56,742 bases of DNA from Geminocystis sp. M7585_C2015_104 (lineage in GTDB: Bacteria > Cyanobacteriota > Cyanobacteriia > Cyanobacteriales > Cyanobacteriaceae), in NCBI GenBank assembly GCA_015295805.1, contig DVEF01000068.1, positions 1 through 56,742 on the forward strand, written 5' to 3'. A program made the translations under genes and the position numbers. The notes beneath the pieces were generated by a model. That model was given only the letters and a program-made list of their open reading frames with translations. It did no database searches and had not been told where the DNA came from. Positions within the stretch are counted from its first letter, which is position 1, and each line of letters begins with the position of its first letter. Below, in pieces: positions 1-8,938 of this stretch.

Positions 1-1739
1 CACTGGGGGCACTGTTGGGGGTGAATTTCTGTATGGTTGCAGTAGTGGCAGCGTAATAACTCCCTTGTACCTGACTGGGTGTAGTGGTAGGAAAGGGAGA
101 CATCACAGTGGGGACATTCCATCACATATCCACAACTACGACAAGAGACAAAAGTGCTATGACCTCTACGGGGGATAAACAGAATAGCCTGTTTGCCTTG
201 GGGTTTGAGGAGGGAAAGCAATTGACGAAGACGGCGGCTGAAAATGGTGCGGTTGCCTTGTTTTAATTCCGTCCGCATATCGATGATTTCCACGGGGGGG
301 AGAGGGCGTTTATGGATTCTCTCCGGGAGGGGGAGGTAGTGATAGGAGGGGTTAGGCTTAGTAGCCAGATGCCAGGTTTCTAGGGAGGGGGTAGCACTGC
401 CTAGAATGAGGGGGCAATTTTCTAACTCGGCGCGCCATTTGGCTACTGTGACGGCATGGTAGTGGGGGGAAGGTTGTTGTTGTTTAAAGCTGGAATCATG
501 TTCCTCGTCTATGATAATTATACCCAGGTGGGGGAGGGGGGCAAACACTGCACTTCTAGTGCCAACTACCACCATGGGTTGCCCAGTCAGCATTTGTCGC
601 CAGGTGTCATATCTTTCTCCATCACTGAGGGCGCTATGATAGACACACACCCTGTCACCGAATCTTGCTCTAAATCTGTCTGTTAGTTGGGGGGTTAAAC
701 CGATTTCGGGCACCAATACTAAAGCGGATTTTTCGGCCGCCAGGATAGGGGCGATGGCTTGGAGGTAAATTTCTGTTTTGCCCGATCCAGTAACTCCATG
801 TAATAATACGGTAGCGAAGGAATCCAGTTGGGAAATGTGGTGTAAAGCCCGTTGTTGTGCCGGTGTAAGTTGTTTAGGGGAGTCGGGGGTGGGGTTAGAA
901 TCCTTTAACAGACGCAGTGTTTCCCTTTCTTCTATTAAAACACATCCCTTGTCACAGAGGCTTTTAATGGCCGAGTCGCTGGGGAGATTACATAGACGTT
1001 TCAATTGGGCCAAGGGTAATTCCCCATGGTGATTCTTCAACACCCTTAGGACTTCTTTTTGTTGCCAGCTTAGGGAAACTCCTTCTTGTTCCCCCAAAAA
1101 GGTGACAATTTTGATATACTTGGGAGTGGCCCTAGCGGGGGGTTGGAGGTAGACTTCTAGCCATTTTTTTTTCACCAGTTGTTGAATGGCCTTGCGGGCA
1201 TTGGCCACTTTCTGACAGACGAAACGGTAGCTATAATCCCCTTGTTTACTTTTTTGTAACAGCTTGACTACTTCCCATTCCTTGACGGAGCAAAAATCCT
1301 CTACATTGTCTTTAGGCAGATTATCCCATAATAATTTTACCCTTCTCTGGGCACGACCCAACAACTTGGGAGGCAGAGCGACTCTTACCACGTCCATCAA
1401 GTCTGCCAGATAGTATTGGGCGGTACGTTCCAACAGTTGCCAATAATGGGGGGGAAAAAAGCCAGTAGTGATGACTTCATCTATTGGCTTAATTTTGTCC
1501 AAATCCAAGTCTGCGGGGGGTTGAGAGGCAACCTTTACCACCACACCCCCAACTATAGACTCTCCAAAAGGCACAGTTACAATATCCCCGGGTTTTACTT
1601 CTGTATCAGCCTTCCCCCTATAGGTGTACAAACCCTCAGCATAGACACAGTCTACCAGTACCTGTAGCCACTGACCTAGGTTGCTATTCTCTGCTTTTGC
1701 TTTGGCTGAGTAACGGGAGGGGGATTCTGCTAATCTCAT
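1..1739 (-). CDS. priA: Primosomal protein N' (PriA replication-restart helicase), 3' end outside window
   Basis: PriA is a superfamily 2 DNA helicase that recognises stalled forks and reloads the replicative helicase. The minus-strand frame opens with ATG at 1739 and is open to the left edge (579 codons seen). The product shows an N-terminal DNA-binding region, a Walker A motif GVTGSGKTEIY near residue 313, a DEEH box near residue 410, and the start of the zinc-binding region (CRSCGYVMECPHC, then CHYC and a final CP pair) at the left edge. The Walker A motif lies about 85 residues further in than in E. coli PriA, so the N-terminal part is longer; I recall cyanobacterial PriA proteins being longer too. 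The C-terminal helicase part is missing only because the window ends. Identification is firm. Confidence 0.95.
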   Translation of the reverse strand, partial: MRLAESPSRYSAKAKAENSNLGQWLQVLVDCVYAEGLYTYRGKADTEVKPGDIVTVPFGESIVGGVVVKVASQPPADLDLDKIKPIDEVITTGFFPPHYWQLLERTAQYYLADLMDVVRVALPPKLLGRAQRRVKLLWDNLPKDNVEDFCSVKEWEVVKLLQKSKQGDYSYRFVCQKVANARKAIQQLVKKKWLEVYLQPPARATPKYIKIVTFLGEQEGVSLSWQQKEVLRVLKNHHGELPLAQLKRLCNLPSDSAIKSLCDKGCVLIEERETLRLLKDSNPTPDSPKQLTPAQQRALHHISQLDSFATVLLHGVTGSGKTEIYLQAIAPILAAEKSALVLVPEIGLTPQLTDRFRARFGDRVCVYHSALSDGERYDTWRQMLTGQPMVVVGTRSAVFAPLPHLGIIIIDEEHDSSFKQQQPSPHYHAVTVAKWRAELENCPLILGSATPSLETWHLATKPNPSYHYLPLPERIHKRPLPPVEIIDMRTELKQGNRTIFSRRLRQLLSLLKPQGKQAILFIPRRGHSTFVSCRSCGYVMECPHCDVSLSYHYTQSGTRELLRCHYCNHTEIHPQQCPQ

Positions 1740-1804
1740 CTGCTAAACCGCCGCCACAGGTGGGGAATCAAAAATGTGCTTTCCCCATCTTATCCCATCC
1801 TGTT

Positions 1805-1951
1805 CTATATAGCCAAAGTTCTAGTAGAATCTTGACGACGACGGCGACTGCGGAAACGGGAGGAGGGGTGGTTGGATTTTTTGCGAAACTGACGGGCGTA
1901 GGCTTTATTCCTTTCCGCCTTTTCCTTTTTCTGGTTACGACGTTTAGCCAT
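1805..1951 (-). CDS. Small very basic conserved protein, 48 aa
   Basis: The protein begins MAKRRNQKKEKAERNKAYAR and is made almost entirely of Lys, Arg, Asn, Gln and Ser. There is no signal peptide or membrane segment. An upstream in-frame Met would add 23 residues, but the ATG at 1951 has a good ribosome-binding site (AGGTGG) a few bases upstream and begins the basic sequence, so I use it. The charge suggests an RNA- or ribosome-associated protein, which is inference. It resembles small basic proteins I recall from other cyanobacteria; no function is assigned. Confidence 0.65.
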   Translation of the reverse strand: MAKRRNQKKEKAERNKAYARQFRKKSNHPSSRFRSRRRRQDSTRTLAI

Positions 1952-2092
1952 GATTCCACCTATTAATAAAAAAGTGTCGGCCAGTCTGCTATCTGTACCG
2001 ACGGCATACTGTTTGCTCAAACAAAACTAGCTCAAACAAAACGGGCACTACCGAGGCTCTTCCACTAAACAACAACCCCCATAAGTAGGCGA

Positions 2093-2389
2093 TTAGTAAC
2101 GCTGTGAGAAACGCTCCCTGCGACTACGATTGTACGAGTCTTTCCCCTCCCGAGGTTTGGCCTTATTCACCCTTAATTCCCTTTTCATCCACTGTGCACC
2201 ATCCAGGGCGTCAATGGCTTTAGCTTCCTGGGCATCATTTTCCATTTCCACGAAGGCAAAGCCTCTCATACGTCCAGTTTCCCTGTCGGTGGGGATGTAA
2301 ACGCGATTTACCTTCCCATACTCGGAGAATACTTCTATCAAGTCTTCACTTGTTACCTCGTAGGGGAGGTTTCCTACATAAATAGACAT
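2093..2389 (-). CDS. RRM-type RNA-binding protein (cyanobacterial Rbp family), 98 aa
   Basis: This is a single RNA-recognition-motif protein. RNP2 (IYVGNL) is at residues 3-8 and RNP1 (RGFAFVEM) near residues 42-49, spaced as in a canonical RRM of about 80 residues. A short basic tail rich in Arg and Ser follows (YNRSRRERFSQRY). The Rbp family is typical of cyanobacteria; several members are cold-induced and bind mRNA, some acting in mRNA localisation at thylakoids. The tail is Arg/Ser-rich rather than Gly-rich. The gene is divergent from lpxB, with about 230 bases between the two starts. Family assignment is firm, the specific paralogue is not. Confidence 0.92.
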   Translation of the reverse strand: MSIYVGNLPYEVTSEDLIEVFSEYGKVNRVYIPTDRETGRMRGFAFVEMENDAQEAKAIDALDGAQWMKRELRVNKAKPREGKDSYNRSRRERFSQRY

Positions 2390-2622
2390 AACCTATCCGA
2401 ACTCTTCTGCTTAATTGAACTTGTTACTGTGGAGAGAAGACATCCGACGAGCCCAAATGCAATCCACCTGAGTGAAAACCCCGGGACTGAAGAGCTACTT
2501 CCTCACGACGTTCCTTCCCACCAGTCCAATTATAACATGTGGTTTTAATTTGTCAACAGGGGGAGGGAAGAGATTTGGGGTAGAATCGATTTTGTTTTTT
2601 GAAGGGAAACACCAGAGAAGAT

Positions 2623-3786
2623 ATGCGTCTGTTTGTCAGCACGGGGGAAGTTTCCGGGGATTTACAGGGGGGATTGTTGGTGAAATCTCTCTACCGGGTG
2701 GCGGAGCTCTTTAACATTTCTTTACAAGTAGAGGGACTGGGAGGAAGGAAAATGAGGGAAGCTGGGGCCAACGTACTCCATGATACCACTGCCATTGGCT
2801 CAGTGGGGCTATGGGAGTCTATTCCCTTTGTCTTGCCCACTTGGCGGGTACAACAAAAAGCAATAAGGTATTTACAAGCTAATCCCCCCTCTGCTATAAT
2901 CCTAATAGATTATCTTGGCCCTAATCTGACCATTGCCACTTACCTGAAAAAGAGATACCCCCACATTCCCATTATCTGGTACATTGCCCCTCAGTTTTGG
3001 GTGTGGGCCCCTTTGGGAAGAGATGTGCAACAGCTGGTTAGGGTGACAGATAAACTCCTGGCTATTTTCCCAGCGGAGGCCCGGTTTTATAGGGGTTTGG
3101 GGTTGGATGTGACTTATGTGGGACACCCGTTAGTAGACTATCTTTCCAACCCCCCCAGCCGGGAAGATGCCAGGGCTAGGTTGGGAATTACTGATGAGGA
3201 GAAGACTATTGTTCTTTTGCCTGCCTCTCGTAGACAGGAGTTGCACTATCTTTTGCCTGTGATATTGAGTGCTTCTAAAATAATACAGAAGGAAATACCA
3301 AAAAGTCGTTTTTATCTACCTATATCCCTTCCCGAATACAAGGCTACCATTGAAGCGATGGTGAGAAGGTATCAGTTGGATGTGACTTTATGGGAGGGAG
3401 ACAGTCTGGAGGTATTGGCGGCGGCGGATTTAGCTATAACTAAGTCTGGTACGGTAAATCTGGAATTGGCTTTGCTGAAAATACCCCAGGTTGTCATTTA
3501 CAGAGTTAATCCGCTGACTATGTGGATTGCCCGAAATCTCCTCAGTTTTAAAATACCCTTCATGTCGCCAGTAAATCTTGTAGCTGAAAGGGAAGTGGTG
3601 CCGGAGTTTTTACAAGAAAGGGCTACAGTGGACAACATTTTATGGCAAGCTAGGGAATTGCTGTTTGACTCTACTCGTCGCACCCAGGTGATGCAGGGCT
3701 ATCATGTAGTAAGGGATGCCTTGAAAAATGACAAAGGGGATGTGTGTGAGCAAGCGGCTATAGAGATTCTCCGTTATTTGGGGTGA
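2623..3786 (+). CDS. lpxB: Lipid-A-disaccharide synthase
   Basis: LpxB is a GT19 glycosyltransferase that joins UDP-2,3-diacylglucosamine to lipid X to give the lipid A disaccharide at the inner membrane. Visible features are the N-terminal STGEVSGDLQGG loop, the segment YIAPQFWVWAPLGRDV, the LLPASRRQE loop of the second Rossmann half, and the sugar-nucleotide site TKSGTVNLELAL. The length of 387 residues matches the family (E. coli 382). A TTG eight codons upstream is possible, but the ATG at 2623 follows AGAGAAG and starts exactly at the conserved MRLFVSTGE. It converges on mutL with 15 bases between the stops. No other lpx gene is in the window. Confidence 0.95.
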   Translation: MRLFVSTGEVSGDLQGGLLVKSLYRVAELFNISLQVEGLGGRKMREAGANVLHDTTAIGSVGLWESIPFVLPTWRVQQKAIRYLQANPPSAIILIDYLGPNLTIATYLKKRYPHIPIIWYIAPQFWVWAPLGRDVQQLVRVTDKLLAIFPAEARFYRGLGLDVTYVGHPLVDYLSNPPSREDARARLGITDEEKTIVLLPASRRQELHYLLPVILSASKIIQKEIPKSRFYLPISLPEYKATIEAMVRRYQLDVTLWEGDSLEVLAAADLAITKSGTVNLELALLKIPQVVIYRVNPLTMWIARNLLSFKIPFMSPVNLVAEREVVPEFLQERATVDNILWQARELLFDSTRRTQVMQGYHVVRDALKNDKGDVCEQAAIEILRYLG

Positions 3787-3801
3787 TTCCAGTTAGGATT
3801 C

Positions 3802-5604
3802 TTAGGGGGTTTTATCTGCTTTTTTTCTCCTACTTAAACTTTCAAGTTTCTTCGCCATTTTTTCATTTTGTGGGGGGGTTTTATGTTTTTTGTTGTTACC
3901 TTCTTTTGGGGGGCTTTCTGTAATGCCATGACTGATTCCCAAAACCCAGTGGCGACGAAAATAACGAAATAATGACGATTCTTCCAATGGCAAATAAATG
4001 GGTCTACCATGGGGACAAGTGTGGGGGTTTTTAGTTTTAATCCAGTCGTCTACTATTTGTTGCATTTGTTTTAAAGACAGTTTTTGCCCGTTGCGAATTG
4101 CTGTGCGACATGCTACTGCCCTAATGGCATAATCCAAATCTCCCCCCTGACTCAATTCCAATAATGCTTCCTCCCAGTCTTGTCTGTTTAATAGGGCTTT
4201 TGGTATGCTTCTTACTGCCCATAAATTGGGGCCAAAATTTTCTACTTCTAAGCCTATATTTTCTAACTGTTCCACCTGTTTCTCTTGTAAATTGCCCAAA
4301 ATAATTGGAGTTTCTAATGGCACTATCTCCCAGTTATCTTTTAATTGTTCGTACAATACTCTTTCATGGGCAATATGTTGTTCAATCAGCCAAATTCCTT
4401 CTTCATATTCTGCTACTATATAGGTGTTTCTTACCTGGGCAACTGCCTTCAATTTTATCAGCCCTTTTGTCTCCTTGTCTGTTTTTTTTTCTTCCTCTTT
4501 GGATTCCCCTCCTCCAAGATTATAACTGACTTTATTCTCGGCAAGTTTTAATATGCTGTCCTCCAGTTTTTTGTTAAAATACCTCTGGGAAATGTTGTTT
4601 GGTGAAAGTCTAAAAACTTCGGCTAGGGAATCTTGGATTATCTGTTGCCAAAAGGATATGTTATCTAGATAAATTTCCGCTTTAGCTGGGTGACGATTCC
4701 AATCAATTTGCTGAGGGGGAATTCTTAAATCCACAAAAGCTACTGGAAATCTATCCCTTTCTAGGGTATGGTGATAGCTGTTGTAAATTGCTGTCTCCAA
4801 TTCTGGACATCTTACCACTCTGCCGTTAATGCCAATTTTAATCCAATCTGGCCGTGGACGAGACAGTCTGTCTGGCAAGCCGGCAACTAGTTTTAATTGG
4901 GAAAAGCACTTTCCATCCGGCAAATGGATGATTTTTTCTAAAAATTGCAAGTCGGAATCTCTAAAGGAGGAGACTAGTTGTGGGAATATTTTTTTTGGGG
5001 AATCACTACTACTAACAGCTAAAACTAGACGCCCATCTACTAACAATTGCCAGGTGACATGGGGATGACACAAGGCGAATTCTCCCAACAGGATTTGGAT
5101 TTTTTTCAACTGTTTTTTGAAGGGAGGACTAACCTGTCTTCTAACGGGGGTATTGGCAAACAAATCACTAACTGTTACAATAGTGCCCAGAGCCATGGGA
5201 TGGGGGTGGGATTGTACGATTTTACCCTTTTCCGCTTTGATTGCCCAGCCGTTGCTGTCTTTGATTCTACTGGCGATGGTAATGGTGGAAAATTGGGCTA
5301 TACTGTGTAAAGCCTCACCCCTAAATCCCAGGGTATGAATATTACTTAAATCGGCGGCTTGAAAAATTTTACTGGTGGTGTGAGGTTGGATGGTTAATGG
5401 CAAGTCTTCTTCTGCTATTCCCTCACCATTGTCTGCCACTTGTACACTCCATGATTGTGGATAAAGGGAGACTACTATCCTATTAGCCTTTGCATCTAGG
5501 CTATTTTCCACTAATTCCCTGACAACTGCAGTGAGAGAGTCAATCACCTCACCGGCGGCAATTAGTTTAATTACATTGTCAGGTAGTTTTTTTATTTTCA
5601 TCAC
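3802..5604 (-). CDS. mutL: DNA mismatch repair protein MutL
   Basis: MutL is the GHKL ATPase that couples mismatch recognition to strand removal. The N-terminal ATPase has ELVENSLDA (catalytic Glu at residue 33, Mg-binding Asn at 34), DNGEGI near 60 and GFRGEAL near 95. The C-terminal dimerisation domain carries the endonuclease-type motifs EQHIAHERVLYE, ACRTAIRNG and CPHGRP, so it resembles nicking MutL proteins rather than E. coli MutL. The first of these normally reads DQHA(X)2E(X)4E and here has Glu for Asp and Ile for Ala. A basic tail of about 50 residues follows. The 5' end overlaps the upstream response-regulator gene by 26 bp, so the two are probably co-transcribed. Start is the first of two Met codons; the second is equally possible. 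Confidence 0.95.
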   Translation of the reverse strand: MMKIKKLPDNVIKLIAAGEVIDSLTAVVRELVENSLDAKANRIVVSLYPQSWSVQVADNGEGIAEEDLPLTIQPHTTSKIFQAADLSNIHTLGFRGEALHSIAQFSTITIASRIKDSNGWAIKAEKGKIVQSHPHPMALGTIVTVSDLFANTPVRRQVSPPFKKQLKKIQILLGEFALCHPHVTWQLLVDGRLVLAVSSSDSPKKIFPQLVSSFRDSDLQFLEKIIHLPDGKCFSQLKLVAGLPDRLSRPRPDWIKIGINGRVVRCPELETAIYNSYHHTLERDRFPVAFVDLRIPPQQIDWNRHPAKAEIYLDNISFWQQIIQDSLAEVFRLSPNNISQRYFNKKLEDSILKLAENKVSYNLGGGESKEEEKKTDKETKGLIKLKAVAQVRNTYIVAEYEEGIWLIEQHIAHERVLYEQLKDNWEIVPLETPIILGNLQEKQVEQLENIGLEVENFGPNLWAVRSIPKALLNRQDWEEALLELSQGGDLDYAIRAVACRTAIRNGQKLSLKQMQQIVDDWIKTKNPHTCPHGRPIYLPLEESSLFRYFRRHWVLGISHGITESPPKEGNNKKHKTPPQNEKMAKKLESLSRRKKADKTP

Positions 5605-7378
5605 TCCTTTTTGCCCCTACCCCTATTTTGGTTGTTAATTTTTCTGGGTGTAATAGCAATTCCGTTGCCTGTTGACGGGGGATGGGGGGGGAGAATAAAT
5701 ATCCCTGTGCGTATTCGCATTGGAGTTGTTTTAGTCTTAGGAGACTTCCCCCATTTTCACACCCCTCTGCCACTACCTTTATCCCTAATTTATGGGCTAG
5801 TAGGATAATAATTTCCACTAAGTCTGCCTTTTTCTGTTGGCTGTCACTTTGGATAATAAAACTTCTATCTATTTTAAGATAATCTACGGGAAGCTGATGC
5901 AAATAACCTAAAGAGGAATAACCGGTGCCAAAATCATCAAGACTTATTTGTATTTTCTTACTCCTCAGATTTTGAATGATGTGGAGAGTTAGAGATAAAT
6001 TCTGGATTAGGGCGGTTTCGGTAATTTCTAGTTTTATTTTTTCGGGATTAATTCCGGTTTTTGTGATAACAGATTCTATGTCTTCTATAAGGGCGGGATG
6101 AGAAAGTTGGCAGGCAGATAAATTGACGCTAACACCAACGGGAAAACCATATTCCCTTTGCCAAATTACTTGTTGTTGGCAGGCTTGTTCGAGAATCCAT
6201 AAACCCACTTGTGTAATTAATCCAGACTCTTCTAAGCAGGGTATGAATTGCAGGGGTGGAATCAATCCCTTAGTGGGATGTTGCCAACGAATTAACACCT
6301 CAAAACTGTCAATGTGATAGTCTGTTAAATCAACAATCGGCTGATAGTAGAGGGTGAATTGTTTTTCCTCAATGGCCCTCCTTAAATCCATTTCCCACTG
6401 CAACCTTTTTCGGGTGGCTTCTCTAAGAGATTGTTCAAAAATATAATACTGGTTTTCCCCTTTCTGTTTTGCCTTATGTAAAGCCGTATCAGCATCTCTA
6501 AAAACCTCTAATTCCGCCTGATGAAAATAGTGACTATTAGCCAATACAATCCCCAGATTGCAGTTAACAAAAATGTCATATTCATCTACCTTGATGGGAT
6601 GGCGAAAACTAGAAAGAATACATTGGACAAAACGGATGACTCTAGATGGCTCGGGTATTTCTTCTAGGAGGATATAAAAATTATCAGCCGCCATCCTTGC
6701 TACCATTCCTTTCTCCCCCACCAAGTGGGAAAGATGTTGGCCTATTTTTTGTAAAAGTTTATCTCCAATTTCATAGCCAAAGGAGTTATTAATAAGACTA
6801 AAACCGCTGAAATTGAACTGAATTAGAGCAAACTCTTCCTCATTGTCAAGACATTTTTTAATTTTCCTTCCCAAGGCGACACGACTAGGTAACCCAGTTA
6901 AACTGTCTGAGAAAATCATTTTTTCCAACTCGGCAGTGCTTTGTCTAACTTTTTCCTCTAAAATGGAATTAACCTGTTGTAACTGACGATAAAGACTACA
7001 AATGGTTAAATGGTTTTTAACCCTAGCCCTAACAATATGAGGATTTATGGGTTTAGTAAGATAATCTACGGCTCCAATTTCTAGGCCCTTCATTTCTTCA
7101 TCACTTTCCGCCAATGCCGTCAAAAAAATAATAGGAATATCCCTTGTGGCCCTGTCGCTTTTCAATTGCCGGCAAACCTCATAGCCATCAATGTCAGGTA
7201 GGAGGATGTCTAGGATAATCAAGTCCGGGGCAGGGTCTTTTTTTGCCAAATCTATAGCCTTTTTTCCGGTAGTTGCGGCAACAATCTGATAATTTTCTCC
7301 CAAAACTTCCATTAGCAAATGTATATTTTCCGGCTGATCGTCGACAATTAATATTCTCTGTTTTCCACCAACAACCAT
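5579..7378 (-). CDS. Response regulator with degenerate GGDEF and EAL domains (c-di-GMP signalling)
   Basis: The 599-residue protein has three parts. A receiver domain occupies about residues 1-125, with the acidic pair in VDDQPEN, the phosphoacceptor Asp in DLIILDILLPD and Lys in LTKPI. A GGDEF-like domain follows (about 155-320), whose signature loop reads AADNF, so cyclase activity is unlikely. The EAL domain (about 335-580) has EVL near residue 359, NLSACQL, EITE, DDFGTGYSSLGYL, LKIDRSF and AEGCE, so the catalytic acidic residues and Lys are present and it probably hydrolyses c-di-GMP. No histidine kinase gene is adjacent. It is the first gene of a unit with mutL, which it overlaps by 26 bp. 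Confidence 0.92.
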   Translation of the reverse strand: MVVGGKQRILIVDDQPENIHLLMEVLGENYQIVAATTGKKAIDLAKKDPAPDLIILDILLPDIDGYEVCRQLKSDRATRDIPIIFLTALAESDEEMKGLEIGAVDYLTKPINPHIVRARVKNHLTICSLYRQLQQVNSILEEKVRQSTAELEKMIFSDSLTGLPSRVALGRKIKKCLDNEEEFALIQFNFSGFSLINNSFGYEIGDKLLQKIGQHLSHLVGEKGMVARMAADNFYILLEEIPEPSRVIRFVQCILSSFRHPIKVDEYDIFVNCNLGIVLANSHYFHQAELEVFRDADTALHKAKQKGENQYYIFEQSLREATRKRLQWEMDLRRAIEEKQFTLYYQPIVDLTDYHIDSFEVLIRWQHPTKGLIPPLQFIPCLEESGLITQVGLWILEQACQQQVIWQREYGFPVGVSVNLSACQLSHPALIEDIESVITKTGINPEKIKLEITETALIQNLSLTLHIIQNLRSKKIQISLDDFGTGYSSLGYLHQLPVDYLKIDRSFIIQSDSQQKKADLVEIIILLAHKLGIKVVAEGCENGGSLLRLKQLQCEYAQGYLFSPPIPRQQATELLLHPEKLTTKIGVGAKRSDENKKTT

Positions 7379-7708
7379 TTATTTTTCCTCTTGGCTATCT
7401 TCTCCTAATAATAAATGTTACTCCACTGGCCACAATCTTAACTAAAATCCTCATGGATGATAATAATTTTCCAATGGGCAATGGAGTCATTTTGTAGTTT
7501 TTTTTAACTGTGTTGCAAAAGTTTTTAAAACCCCCGTTTATAATCCTAACTAATTTTAGCCTCCCCAATGATAATTTTTGTAAAAGTTAAATGTAATAAA
7601 AATTTACAGTTTCCCCCCTTAAAAATCCCCCCGGGGGGCATCTAAAAATCAATTATTCGCGGTAGTATAGAGTAGAATGGGGCCCTTGTGGCGTGCAAAA
7701 CAATAACC
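7379..7708. other. Intergenic region between the c-di-GMP regulator and sbcD
   Basis: These 330 bases are AT-rich and contain no convincing reading frame. The right part holds the CCCCCCGGGGGG palindrome listed as the probable terminator of the minus-strand pilT-sbcD unit. The left part must carry the promoter of the regulator gene; no clear -35/-10 pair could be picked out. Confidence 0.5.
7621..7645 (-). terminator. Probable terminator of the pilT-sbcD transcript
   Basis: On the minus strand, about 70 bases after the sbcD stop, a perfect CCCCCCGGGGGG palindrome (7627-7638) is followed at once by ATTTTT. A hairpin would need an internal loop of the central bases, leaving a short but pure G-C stem. 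Position and T-run fit an intrinsic terminator; folding energy was not computed. Confidence 0.45.
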
Positions 7709-8929
7709 TTACTTTTCCAACAGTTGTTTGGCGGCGGCGAGGATGTCCTCTTTGAAATCCTGTAGGTCCTTGCGGTTTTCCAGGTAAAGGGAAAGGGCCT
7801 CTAGAGGGGTAAGGGTATTACCTGTGCCCAATTCTGGCAGTCTTGTCCTGTCCAACAGGGAGACGGATTCGGCCTTGATGGTATAACAATGGGCGGCCGA
7901 TAGAGCAAGATGAAGGGCCTTTGTATCAATGGAATCCATTTGTTCGGGGCGAATACGGTAAATCACCCGCACCACCGCATCGCGAATATTCTTCTTGGCG
8001 ATGGCAGAAAGAAGAGTCTGTTGGGGACTATTGCTAGTGGTTAAGTCTAGTTCAATGGTAACAAAGGGGCGGGCCGGTAGGGGGCGAAACTCCCAATGGA
8101 CTTGGTTTTTACCCTGGATGTGGACAAGGACAAAGCCTTTTTCTTCATTCTCCTCGGAGAAATCCACCCTTTCGATGCTGCCCGAGTAAACCACTGGGGG
8201 GTTGTTTTGGGGATTGAGGTTTTGGTGTTTGTGGACATGACCTAAGGCCACATAGTCAAATTCGGGACGGATGAGGAGGGAAAGGGGCATATAAAAGCCC
8301 TTGCCCACTGACAAAAATCTTTCCGCACCCAGACTAGCCCTCTCCGCCATCAGATGTGCCAAGAGGATGGTGGGAAGCTGGGGCTGTAGCTTACGTATTT
8401 CTGCTTCCAGAATAACTTGGACTTTCTGGAGGAATAGCCTTTCGATTTCGGCCATGGTTGCCTTCCCTGTTTCCTCTTTAGTGAGAAGGAGTTTAGGGGT
8501 TAGCCAGGGAAGGGTGACAACTTGAACCGGGCCTGACTTGGTGCGGATGGTGTAAGTGGCAATTTTCTCTGCCACAATGAAATTGGGCACCCCCAGGGTG
8601 TTGTAGATGGTAAGACTGGCGCCACCTAGGCCGTCATGGGAGTGTTGATCGTGATTGCCCACCAAAAAGATAGTGGGAATGTGAGCTTCTGCCAGACGAC
8701 GAAACTGGGAGGCAAAGGCGGATTGGATGTAGGGGGGAGGGGTGCTGTTGGGGAAGGCATCGCCAGCAAACAAGACTAAGTCTACCCCTTCCCGAATGGC
8801 CTCGTCAATACAGATACTCAAACAACGGAGAAAATCCTCCAGTCTGGTGTTTCTGCCAGTTTCTGGATTGATTTTCCCGTGGTTGAAACTACTACCTAGA
8901 TGGATGTCGCTGAGGTGGAGAATTTTCAT
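7709..8929 (-). CDS. sbcD: Metallophosphoesterase of the SbcD/Mre11 exonuclease family
   Basis: SbcD is the nuclease subunit of the SbcCD complex, which processes hairpins and DNA ends. The calcineurin-like motifs are all present in order: LSDIHLGS at the N-terminus, FAGDAFPN, GNHDQH, HLMAE and GHVHKHQ. These supply the Asp, His and Asn ligands of the two-metal centre. The length of 406 residues matches SbcD (about 400). No sbcC gene is next to it, unlike in many bacteria, so a partner ATPase would have to lie elsewhere. It is 9 bases downstream of pilT on the same strand and probably shares its transcript. Confidence 0.88.
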   Translation of the reverse strand: MKILHLSDIHLGSSFNHGKINPETGRNTRLEDFLRCLSICIDEAIREGVDLVLFAGDAFPNSTPPPYIQSAFASQFRRLAEAHIPTIFLVGNHDQHSHDGLGGASLTIYNTLGVPNFIVAEKIATYTIRTKSGPVQVVTLPWLTPKLLLTKEETGKATMAEIERLFLQKVQVILEAEIRKLQPQLPTILLAHLMAERASLGAERFLSVGKGFYMPLSLLIRPEFDYVALGHVHKHQNLNPQNNPPVVYSGSIERVDFSEENEEKGFVLVHIQGKNQVHWEFRPLPARPFVTIELDLTTSNSPQQTLLSAIAKKNIRDAVVRVIYRIRPEQMDSIDTKALHLALSAAHCYTIKAESVSLLDRTRLPELGTGNTLTPLEALSLYLENRKDLQDFKEDILAAAKQLLEK

Positions 8930-8938
8930 GACGGTGGC

